Part shown: in pieces, positions 35,775-45,046 of the stretch | How the letters are laid out: every line of letters begins with the position of its first letter | Numbering within the stretch: position 1 is the stretch's first letter | Source: Iris pallida | Lineage: Eukaryota; Streptophyta; Magnoliopsida; Asparagales; Iridaceae | DNA length: 64,000 nt | Reading direction: 5' to 3' | Assembly: GCA_029216955.1 (NCBI GenBank) | Contig: JANAVB010015600.1 | Span: 34,275,792-34,339,791 of the forward strand | Translations under genes and position numbers: made by a program | The notes under the pieces: generated by a model | The model's input: the letters and a program-made list of their open reading frames with translations, nothing else | What the model was told of the DNA's origin: nothing | Databases searched by the model: none

Positions 35775-37127
35775 TTATGCAAGCAAGTCTATCGAGGGCA
35801 TGAGGAAGAGGGAAGACATCCTGCTAGGAACCTCTCTGCCGTTCTGAATTTGGGCTTGGACCTGGTCATACTGCTGGGGTCTCTGCTGCTGGAAGGCTTG
35901 TGCCTGAGGCGACAATGGCCTCGGAGGCTGATACGGCTGCTGCTGGACTGGTACTGGAGCTGGTCCCCTAACTGAGGGACTAGTCTGGGCCAATGATGAA
36001 GGACCGACCCTATTCGGACAGGACCCTATCTTATGATCTGGCGCTCCACAAGCCAAGCACAATCCCTGTGCTCTACGACATTCGGATACCACATGCCCTG
36101 GCTTCCCACAATGAGTGCAGCCCATTACGGAAGACTTCTTCTGCTTCTATTGCTGAGGGGACGTCGGTGTCGAGTGCTGAACCGACGAAATCGAATCCGC
36201 CCTTCGGGGAACTCCAATAGTCAAAGCCCTAGCTGCCGGGGCTGGTGTTGAAGACTGGGTCATCTGGCCGTGAGACCGCTTCCGACCTCCGGTCATGTCC
36301 ACGATCCTCTGGAAGGTATACTCATGCCTCCTAGCTGCTCTCAATACTGCATCAAAAGTCTGATGCTCAAACTGCTCCACCGCCAGCAAAATCTCTAGGT
36401 GGAGTCCCTGCTGAAACTGCTGGGCTCTATCGAACTCGGTCGCCACCAAGGTGGGAGCAAACCGACTAAGCCTGGAAAACTCGGTCGCATACCCATCGAC
36501 CGTCCTGCCCATCTGCTTCAAATTGGTGAACCTGGTCTGTAGATCGTACCGAGCTACAGCATCGAAGTACTTGGTCCGGAATCTCTCACGGAATACTGTC
36601 CAGGCAATAGGCGCCACTAGTCCAACGGCCTGCGCCGTCCACCAGCTGCGGGCTAGATCTAACAACTGCAGGCGCACTACGGCCACCTTTTCATCCTCTG
36701 GGGTCTTCGCTACCTCCAATATCACCTCTGTGTCCTGAAGCCACACATCGACAGCGATAGCATCTTCGCTGCCATCAAAGAATGGAGGGTTCAGGCGCTT
36801 GAAACTGTTCGCTGTACTGTTTCCATGATGTCCACCTCTGTCCAGAGCATCTGCCACTGCCTGATGCAAGACATCTCCTCGACGATCTTGCGATGCAAGC
36901 AACTCCCTGATAAGTCCCAAGGCTCCATCATCATGCCTTACGGGCTGGGCTGGCTGTATCAGGGTTCTAGATCTCCGGAAGGCATGACCCGGGAGGCTGC
37001 TCCTGAGTGCTGGGCCTGATCTTTTGGTTGCTGCTGGTCCACGGGAGGTGCTTCGTCTTGTCGATCGGTAGGACCAGGAACAATACCGCTGAAGAAGACG
37101 ACATAGGGAACAATAAGGAAGGACCAA
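35775..37127 (-). pseudogene. Gag of the TR-GAG element (one nonsense codon, N-terminus uncertain)
   Basis: Capsid domain at about 36800-36330 with the Retrotrans_gag pattern (NPPFFDGSEDAIAVDVWLQD, FRERFRTKYF, TVDGYATEFSRLSRF, QQFQQGL). Downstream are two intact CCHC knuckles (CTHCGKPGHVVSEC and CLACGAPDHKIGSC; about 36125-36015), then a Pro/Gln-rich tail ending at 35775. A TAG at 36147-36149 separates capsid and knuckles in one frame. The first 60 residues from 37127 are Arg/Ser-rich and look out of frame; a neighbouring frame gives a more ordinary acidic/Gln N-terminus, so a frameshift before about 37000 is likely. No protease, RT or integrase follows. Confidence 0.85.
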
Positions 37128-37253
37128 GATAGATCAACGGTACAAGCATGTGATCAGGTCGAGAATCTCAGGGATTAGAAGATACGGGCAGAGATCAAGG
37201 AAGAGTGCTGATTGAGACATCTATTCGGTAAACCCTCACATATCTTGTTTTAA

Positions 37254-37281
37254 AGACCTGCATGGGACACCACTTAAACCA
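37254..37281 (-). promoter_or_regulatory. Primer-binding block of the TR-GAG element
   Basis: Minus strand TGGTTTAAGTGGTGTCCCAT followed by GCAGGTC, directly after the 5' LTR end. It shares AGTGGT-CCCA-GCAGGTC with the Ty3 element at 3474-3493 and the LARD at 8651-8670. Confidence 0.6.
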
Positions 37282-39972
37282 TGTAACGCCCCAGAACCAG
37301 AATACTGGAGAGCGGGGGCATATAGCCAACTACGTATAATGAAATAGAATCCACCTCACTATACGGTCACGGTTGTCTAGATATATGAGGGTATAACTAC
37401 AATCCATCAATCATCTATGGTCAATAACAAGCCTAAACGTCTCAATCTCAAGTAAGTAAGTAAAGTTACAAGATGTAAGATCACCAAATATACAATAGTA
37501 AGGCGTCCCAAACATTACATATTCAGTTGATCATGAAGCTAGTCGTTACAAAATGTGAGAACTAGCAAGAGTTTAGTCATATATGATCAACCCTAGGATT
37601 TGTCAATTATGTTACAACCCGTAGGCAGACAGTAATAAGATAGGCAATACGAGCTAACAGGTGTTCGCCGGCTAAACGTCTCAAAAGAATATTTTTTTAC
37701 AATAGAGTGGAAGAACCAAAATAAACCCACTTGTTGCCAGGATTCCTTCTAGTGATCACCATCTGGCTGGAAAGTCGGTAGATCCTATAGAGCTGCTCCG
37801 AAATATGGCCATATAAAACTAGCTGGGTTAGATCCCAGAAAGAGCAAGTGCCACAAAGGAGGCTTCACTTAAGAATTAAAACCAGCAATTAGCACAAGAG
37901 TATTTATTTAAACTGAAATATGGGAAAAATCAGGATGATATACGACAAGATAACCATAGAACTATTCAGATAACCAGGTTACAACCCGTAAACCAAATAA
38001 GGACCGGGGTTGTAACCCTTCATCTGAATGGAACTTGGGTTCCCACCATTTATCGATGAGGTAATACAAGCAATCCGGTCATGTAACACTCTTGCGCAAG
38101 ATCATGACAAGACTAGACTAATTAGACTCCATCCAACATGCACGACCAAGCAATAAGTACAGCTTGATACTTTAACTAACTAGGGTTATCACAGGCCTAG
38201 TTACTAGCAAGATACAGTGAGATGTTCCTCCAGCCACAAGCCCTGCAACTAATCCAGGTTATCCAGGCGACTTGGATTCATTTAAGCAATGCCTCGTTAT
38301 TTTCCATATATATCAGTGAATCTAGACTTGTGTCCTACTCGTCGGCAAACTGCAAGTCCAACAATGTTGGCCGGGATAACGGGATCGCCTGTAACTGGGA
38401 AAATCTCTCATGACTACTGAATTATTCTAGTTATTAGCCTTAGTCGAATTCAGTAGGTACCCCTGATCGTGGTACTCAGAGATCCCTGTCCTAGACATGA
38501 TGCAAACATTATCGGTTCAATTGTACAAACACAATCGTCCACGGTGTCCAGGCCATTCAATCTTGTCATGACATGCCAGCCGTCACAACAGCCTTCGGGA
38601 CATATATCATGTCATGTTCACTGTCAGGAGTGCGCCACGACGGGCCACTGTCACGTCATGTCATTTGTTAAAAGTGCACCACAATGGGTCACCATCGTGT
38701 CCGGGTACATATTAAAATTTAATATGGCACAAGCATACATGTAGTAATTTAATATTAGCATGGGCAAGGGCTGTGGATGACTCATGCGGCTCAGGAAAAA
38801 TTTGCCACGTGAAATTGTCATGCGGCCAAGAATGATAAATAGGCCATGTGGCAAAGAGTGGACGAGGTGGGGGCCATAAGGCAAGTGCTTAATATATAAG
38901 CCATACGGCTAGAAATTACATATTGCATGCGGCCAAGAATGATACATAGGCCATACGGCCAAAATTATTATATTGCTAATGGCCATGCGGCCAGCTGCAA
39001 ATAAATGTGCATGCGGCCAACATATGGATTGCCATGCAAGCAAATGCTAAATGCATGCAGCAATTGCCATGCAACAAATGCTAATAAGCATGCAAGCAAC
39101 TGCCACGTAACAAATGCTAATAAAGCATGCAAGCAAAGGCTTGCATTTGCATGCAAGCAACTACCACGTAACAAATGCTAATAAAGCATGCAAGCAAAGC
39201 ATGCATTTGCATGCAAGCAATGGCTGCTAATGTATGCAAATAAATTGAAAGGCCATGCGGCCAATGAATTACAAATGCATGCGGCCAGCATTTAATAAAT
39301 GGCCATGCTGCTACAATTGATTAATGGCTATGCAATAATTAATGCTCATGCGGCTCAGCAACTCAATGTGGCATGCGGCTAAAAGTTCAATTAATGGCTC
39401 CCACAGAGAACATGCCCATGAAAAATACCACGGCTTCCATGCTCCACCAAACAACAATAGAAACCCAAATCCAAACTTCCGTAGGTCAATATTTGAGTAA
39501 AATGGAATTCTTTACACCATGAACCATCAAATAACAAAATAAGCAGGTTTGATAGATCAAAACTCATAAAAATCGAAAATACCACAAAGCTAGATTTACA
39601 AAAAATTAACCACGGAAATGAAAAATGCTAAGTACTAAAGTGGGTTAGAAACACATGAGGAAGACTGTGGGACAATAAAAATGGAATTCCTCCATGAAGC
39701 AATATGTACTTGCCTACACCTTCCTCTCTCAGGTTGGTGGAGAAGTAATGGTAGGGAAAAAGAAGAGTTAATGAGGAGAGAGAAATGTTTGGTGGGATAT
39801 AAATGGTGATGGTGGTGGTAGGTAGGGGTTCATGCTAACCCAAACCCAATCAAACAAAACCAAGCCAAGCCAAGCTACTAAAGCAGGATCAAGACAAGCA
39901 TGACAAGACTAACTACAGGCCGGGATTCCGTACACGTATACAAAATACGTAGTACGAGCCACGGGCATTACA
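37282..39972 (-). repeat. 5' LTR of the TR-GAG element
   Basis: 2.69-kb LTR colinear with the left one. Minus-strand features: AGGCAAGTAC (39715-39706) and a terminal stem-loop CCAG-loop-CTGG (37297-37308). The minisatellite at 38800-39380 lacks a block present in the left LTR around 34455-34530 and has an extra GCATGCATTTGCATGC segment. Confidence 0.88.
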
Positions 39973-40207
39973 GGGTTGCAACCACCCGGGGGTGGTGAGG
40001 GAATGCAGGGAGGTGAATGGAGGAAGGGAAAAGGGTATTTTAGGTATTTTTTTAAAACAGCCACTAACAGTCAAATTTGAAATGGTAAGAGACATTTTGA
40101 TCGAGTCATAAAATACGGAAGGGTCTAATTGCTTAAGTTTTCTAACAAGTCTTATTTGCTAACAAGGCAAATCTAAGGAGGGTTTTGTTGCTTACCCCCT
40201 TTAACAC

Positions 40208-40380
40208 ACTGAAATACCATATCGACATCCAGGAGGCTTGCGTGCATTTGAAGCACACGTGTACGACGGATCCCAAATCCGATTGTCGAAAGTAGGTCCA
40301 CAAGCCACCACCAATAATAGAGGGAGAATCATGTTTATTATTTTTATTCGTAGTACATATAGATCAGAGCTTCCTATGCA
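40208..40380. other. Short spacer between two Mutator-like elements
   Basis: No gene or repeat recognised. It probably represents original host DNA upstream of the ADF gene. Confidence 0.5.
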
Positions 40381-40950
40381 CTTCTTTATGGGTCCGACTA
40401 TATATACCCCATGACTTACTTAGCACACCCCAAGTACTAAGTACACCACATTTTAGTTGAAGAAAATTATCATAAATACTAAGTATACCCCACCAAATGA
40501 CAAGAATAACCTTTTCTATTATAACACAAAACCTATCCATAATTTCTAATAATTCCTAAGCATACCCCAACATTCTAAACTCTCCTCTCTACTCTCCTAT
40601 TTCCAAACGGTCGGCCCCAAATCCGAAGTCTTCTCCGATCCCATTCTTTCCCGTTCGACCTACGACAGTAAGCGTAGTTGACGAGGAGGTTTCGGATTGT
40701 TCGACTAGTATAATGGAGGGCCAATCCGAAGACCAATTCCAAGATCAATCCCAATCCAAGTCCTAAGATCAAGTTGGTGAGTTTTTTAAATCGAACCATC
40801 GCATTACTTCGAATTAAGTATTATTTTCGTTTAGGATCACTGCTTTAGGGTTTCGAATACCTTCATTTCTTGTTCGAACGGCTTCTGTTTCGATTTTTTT
40901 GGGTATTCATGGTTCAGCTCGAGCCTGGTCGGTCGGGCATTTATACGCAC

Positions 40951-41110
40951 GTTCGACACACAACAGTCGAACGTTTGTGTAGATGTTCGACCATCTTATA
41001 TTGAGAACCAGAGTAGAAGGTTCGACCTGTCTTGGTCGAGCTTCTTAGTGTTATGTTCGACCTGTATGTGTCGAACATTAAGCATTTGTTTGACTTATTT
41101 TGGTCGAGCA
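40951..41110. repeat. TTCGACC palindrome cluster 1
   Basis: Five imperfect palindromes of the type GTTCGAC-N8-GTCGAAC (for example GTTCGACCTGTATGTGTCGA), spaced about 30-45 bases, just upstream of the PMD reading frame. AT-rich spacers. Confidence 0.85.
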
Positions 41111-41175
41111 GTTTATTTTGATGTCCAAATTGTTTAATTGTTGCTATTTCAATCAAATTAGCAGGAAGGACATAT

Positions 41176-42300
41176 ATGAGGAGACAACCACCTACAGGTT
41201 CTAATAGGAGGTGTCGATTAGAAGAGTTGGCAGCTGCACATAGTAGTCGTCAAGAAGGAGTAACGGTGGCTTCGATTCAAATGAAAGAGCAACATGCTGA
41301 GGAAGAAGAGAAAGTTGTACGTACCAGTCCAACAGTTGCTCCGAGTCAAATAAGCGAGCAACGTGTTGAGGAAGAACCCGAGCATGTTTTGAACATGCAA
41401 GTTGAGGAAGAAGAGGCGGCTGTACGTACCAGTCCTCAAGAAGCAGAGCATCGTGTTGAGGAAGAAGAGGAAGCACGTGCTAAGGAAGAAGAGGAAGAAG
41501 AAGGTGAGGACGATTATGTATTGACGGCCCTTGTCCCGGTGGACCTAAAGATCCCCGACTTATCCCAAGTTTCAATACTCATGTGGCGTTCCAGATTTGA
41601 AATGGAATTGAGAGGCCCTTGTTGAGGTGTTGGTGCCACACGACCAAGATGGAAACATGAAAGTTTGGTAGAGGGAGTAATGATTTTAAGATGTTGATTC
41701 ATCGTTCCAGAATTCCAGACTTGAGATGGATTTTGTATAAGACGCCAAACAAAAATTTTATTTGTGCGTTTCTTGAGCGTTGGCAACCAGAGACCAACTC
41801 ATTCCATATGCCATTCGGTGAGATGACAATTATGGTGGATGATGTATTTTGTCTTACATGACTCTGGTTAGTGGATTACTTGTGGTTGCACCAGAGTCGG
41901 GAAGGGGACCGGAGGCCCCAAAGAAAATGATTAGTAGGTTATTCGGGGTGATAGAAAAGGAGGCAGTCGATGCCCTTCGGAGCTAGAGAGGTAGCTCGGT
42001 CCGGTTGGAGTGGCTCCGTTCTCGATTTAGTGGAGATGCATCTAGTATGGATGAGAGGAAAAGAAGATGTGTAGTCCGTGTGTATTTATGGTTCGTACTT
42101 GGATGCACAATTTTTGCAGATAAAAGTGGCACACGTGTTGACACAAAAATCTCTGTCTTCTGGAGACGGTCAACCGCGTCCATGAGTATGCTTGGGGAGC
42201 AGCTGCTCTAGCATACTTGTATCGATAGCTTGGATTAGCATCTCGGAGTGGAGTGCGATAAAATATGGATATCTGACATTACTGGAGGTAGCTATCTATC
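41176..42300 (+). pseudogene. Plant mobile domain (PMD, MAIN-like) pseudogene
   Basis: From the ATG at 41176 there is a Glu-rich, coiled-coil-like stretch of about 115 codons with repeats (VRTSP, EEEE). A shift of frame near 41520 then gives the PMD: DPRLIPSFNTHVAFQI, FLERWQPETNSFHMPFGEMT, VDDVFCL (41540-41860), after another shift LVSGLLVVAPESG, LFG, VRVYLWFVLGCTIFADKSGT (about 42075-42135), and after a third shift ETVNRVHEYAWGAAALAYLY (to 42215) and GLASRSGVR. These blocks match the aminotransferase-like/PMD family of MAIN and MAIL1, which act in plant genome maintenance and silencing and also occur inside Mutator-like and Ty3 elements. Two TGA codons at conserved Trp sites and several frameshifts make it non-functional. 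Confidence 0.85.
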
Positions 42301-42352
42301 CTTCTTATATGCACATTTTTATGTTCTTATATGCACATTTTTATGTTCTTGT

Positions 42353-42481
42353 ACTGCTCGACAAGCAACGGTTGAACAAATCTCTTCTGTTCGACCATTA
42401 CAGGTCGAACATGTTTTGCACAGTACGACATATAATGGTCGAACAAAAGATTATAGTTCGACAAATGCTGGTCGAATAGTA
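42353..42481. repeat. TTCGACC palindrome cluster 2
   Basis: Four units, including GTTCGACCATTACAGGTCGA and GACATATAATGGTCGAAC, immediately 3' of the PMD pseudogene, about 30-bp period. Confidence 0.85.
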
Positions 42482-42550
42482 CAAAAATTACAGAATGTGT
42501 TCGCATGAAAAAAATTATAGATTCTTATATGAATAATGTTACAAATTGTA

Positions 42551-42677
42551 CTGTTCGACCACGCATAGTCGAACATTTCTCTTCTGTTCGACCATTACAG
42601 GTCGTTCTTTGCAAAACATGTCCGACATGTAATGGTCGAACATAAGAGATTTGTTCGACTTGTGCTTGTCGAGCAGT
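42551..42677. repeat. TTCGACC palindrome cluster 3
   Basis: Four units such as GTTCGACCACGCATAGTCGA. The cluster resembles a partly inverted copy of cluster 2, separated by AT-rich DNA. Confidence 0.85.
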
Positions 42678-43011
42678 ACAATTTGGAACATAAAATACAA
42701 TGAACTTATCATAATACCAATACATAGTCACAATTCATAATACCAAATATACCAATTCATAATACCTGAGTTCAAAGTTCGTAGTCACAATTCATAATCA
42801 TAATTCATAATACCAATACAATGAACTTCTCGTAATACCAATACAATGAACCTCATAATACCAATACATTGAACTTCTCATAATACCAATATCATAATTA
42901 ACATACAAGTTTTTCACAACTCACATTTAAATTACAATAGGACTAATATCATAATTAACCTACACCTTACTAAGTTGAACAAAAAAATTAAATCTAAAAA
43001 TACACTGTTCG

Positions 43012-43201
43012 ACAGCAATTAGTCGGACAAAACTCTACTGTTCGACCGATACAGGTCGGACTATCCAAAATAGGTTCGATTTACAATGATCGAAATATTA
43101 TATATATGTTCGAACACATGTAGTCGAACGTTACATGAAATGTTCGACCAACACAGGTCGAACACACAGTGGTAAGTTCGACCTGTGTTGATCGTGCTTA
43201 T
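43012..43201. repeat. TTCGACC palindrome cluster 4
   Basis: Six units, including GTTCGACCAACACAGGTCGA; some are degenerate (TTCGATTTACAATGATCGAA). Between clusters 3 and 4 (42680-43010) lies a simple region of repeated TTCATAATACCAATACAATG. Confidence 0.85.
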
Positions 43202-43506
43202 CGCGGATTTTTTTTTCGTTTTTACGTTAGAACGATTTTAATACAAATTCTAATACTTCAAAAGGAGAAAGAAGGTGGAGAGAACGTACATTGTATCTTT
43301 CAGATGGACTTCCTTCCTCCATGATAGCTTCTTCAAAATTTCAACTTGGGGTTTTTTCTAGGGTTTTGGGGTTGGGTTGGAGAAGAAGGTGAAAGTAAAA
43401 GAAGGAAGTATGAGGAGGATGGTGGGGTGTGATAGGAAGGTCATGTGGGTATATGAGTCTATGGGAAGGCTGATGGGGTGTGCTAGGAAGGTCTTGTGGG
43501 TACATG

Positions 43507-44102
43507 TAGGGGTGATCATATAACGATTGAAAACCGAAAACCGAACCGAAATATGACAAATGGTTCGGTTTTTCGGTTATCGGTTTGATTTACGGTTTAA
43601 AATTTTAAAAATTTGAAATAACGGTTCGGTTTTCGGTTCTTCATCCGAAAAACCGAACCGAACCGAAAATCGATTTAGATTTAATAATTTATCAAACTAC
43701 CCACAATATACATATACTAATGTTTATTAACCCCTAACTGAGCGCACTCTCTTCTTCTATTCTATGTCGGTGCTTCTTTGAGCACTCTCTCTATCTACCC
43801 TCAATCTATATATACTAATATCTTTCACTCTATGTAATATAACAATTCATAAATATAATAATGTCATATTTTTTAAATTTTTGTTATTTAAATAGGCCCA
43901 TTTTGCTAAAAACTTGAAGGCCATGCACATTGGCCCATGAAACCGAACCGATCGAAAACTGAACCGAATTAATTCGGTTCGGTTTTGTTCGGTTTTTATA
44001 AAAACGGTTCGATTTTCGGTTTTGAAAAATATGGTTTATGGTTATTTCGGTTTTCACATATTCAGTTCGGTTTGAACCGAACCGAACCGATGCTCACCAC
44101 TA
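43507..44102. mobile_element. hAT MITE A (AACCGAACC-rich)
   Basis: Ends TAGGGGTGATCAT and, inverted, TAGTGGTGAGCATCGG; both subterminal regions are rich in CGGTTCGGTTTTCGG. The 8-bp duplication GGTACATG is at 43499-43506 on the left; on the right it is split by the next MITE, as GG (44103-44104) and the full GGTACATG at 44831-44838. hAT elements make 8-bp duplications. Confidence 0.85.
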
Positions 44103-44104
44103 GG

Positions 44105-44824
44105 TAGGGGTGTGCATCGGTCGTTGGTCGACCTATTTGATCCCAACCGAAGTCGAACCAAAGTTAATCGGTTTAAAAATAAAGAAAACCGAACCAAACC
44201 AACCAAATGGTCGGTTCGGTTTTAAAACCGACCGACTTGGTTCGGTTTGGATCGGTTCGACTTGGTCGATTTTGATCACATAAAAAATGAACTGTATGTT
44301 TTTTCTTTTGTGAAACCTCAGTCAACTTTCACTTTGCAACAATAAATACAATTTAGCAGCTTCAATTCAAGTTGCACTTTACAGGTGGAAAAAAATGCCA
44401 ATTATACATAAAAAAAATCATATACATTCAACAAAAAGCCCCTTTCATGTGCACATGAGCAATTAGAAAAGAATAGGAGCCGCCAGCACTCCTCTTTGAG
44501 ACTAGAGGGAGAGAGAGAAAGATAGGGAGAGCTCTTTCAACTTTAACTTGATAAATGACTGTGATGTGAAAAAATGAACCAAACATGTATAATACAACCC
44601 AATGAACCCATACCCAACCGGCCAATCCTAATTATACAAGGATTTGGTTCGGTTCGGTTTAGACGATTTTGGCATAACCAAATCGTGAACCAAACCGAAC
44701 CGGTCGGTTTTGAAAAAATTGAAGCCGAACCAAACCAACCGAACCATCGGTTCGGTTTAAAACCAATCGGTTCGGTTTGGCTTGGTTCGATTTGGTCGAT
44801 TTAACTTAATTGTGCACAGTCCTA
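44105..44824. mobile_element. hAT MITE B, inserted at the edge of MITE A
   Basis: Ends TAGGGGTGTGCATCGG and, inverted, TAGGACTGTGCACAATT. Flanking 8-mers CCACTAGG (44097-44104) and CCCCTAGG (44825-44832) differ at one base. Subterminal AACCGAACCG repeats resemble MITE A, so the two belong to related families. No coding capacity. Confidence 0.82.
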
Positions 44825-44928
44825 CCCCTAGGTACATGTGTCTTTTAACATTGATCTAACTTTTAACTTAAGTTATTTGGGATGTGCTAAGTAAGTCCTG
44901 GGTATGTATAGCCGGACCCCTTCTTTAT

Positions 44929-45046
44929 CTTCCCATCTCTCGACCAGTAGTCGAATGTGAGCAAGAAAAATTATTCGCATATAAATTCCCACTCCACTTT
45001 CTTCCTTTACTCATCGAAACCCTAATTTCTTCCCCAAACCCTAGCA
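44929..45046 (+). promoter_or_regulatory. Core promoter and 5' UTR of the ADF gene
   Basis: Only 118 bp separate the Mutator-like element's target duplication from the ATG. TATAAAT at 44980-44986 is a good TATA box, placing the start of transcription near 45010-45020 and a 5' UTR of about 30 bp ending AACCCTAGCA. A CGACCAGTAGTCGAA partial palindrome is at 44941-44955. Upstream regulatory DNA would have to lie in or beyond the transposon. Confidence 0.65.

Larger units (their letters stand above)
32921..39972 (-). mobile_element. Ty3/Gypsy TR-GAG element (gag only, non-autonomous)
   Basis: Two LTRs (left 32921-35655, right 37282-39972) flank an interior of only 1.6 kb holding a gag gene and nothing of pol. 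On the minus strand the right LTR is 5': it starts TGTAATGCCCGTGG and ends GGGGCGTTACA, followed by the primer-binding block; the polypurine tract lies against the left LTR. Flanking 5-mers GTGTT (32916-32920) and GGGTT (39973-39977) differ at one base. The plan matches TR-GAG elements, which keep Gag but borrow Pol. It sits in the MITE 32439-40198. Confidence 0.88.
32439..40198. mobile_element. Mutator-like MITE split by a Ty3 TR-GAG insertion
   Basis: Ends GGGTAAAGTGCAACAAAACC (32439) and, inverted, GGGGTAAGCAACAAAACCCT (40198). Both sides are flanked by a perfect 9-bp duplication CTTTAACAC (32430-32438 and 40199-40207). Without the inserted element (32921-39972) it is about 0.7 kb. The left half carries a strand-asymmetric G-rich block (32640-32915) with GAGGAG and CTGGACGCGGGGA repeats; the ORFs there are low complexity. 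The interruption shows the MITE is older than the Ty3 insertion. Confidence 0.88.
40390..44919 (+). mobile_element. 4.5-kb Mutator-like element carrying a plant mobile domain pseudogene
   Basis: Terminal inverted repeats GGGTCCGACTATATATACCC (left) and GGGTCCGGCTATACATACCC (right, reverse complement) extend about 50 bp (ACTTACTTAGCACA in both). Flanked by a perfect 9-bp duplication CTTCTTTAT (40381-40389 and 44920-44928), diagnostic of Mutator-like elements. It holds a decayed PMD gene (41176-42300), four clusters of TTCGACC/GGTCGAA palindromes, and two hAT MITEs near the right end. No MURA-type transposase is visible, so it is non-autonomous or has lost its transposase. It ends about 130 bp before the ADF start codon. 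Confidence 0.9.

Noticed and set aside
41201..41476. Minus-strand ORF opposite the Glu-rich part of the PMD pseudogene
   Set aside because: Leu-rich antisense shadow of GAGGAAGAA repeats.
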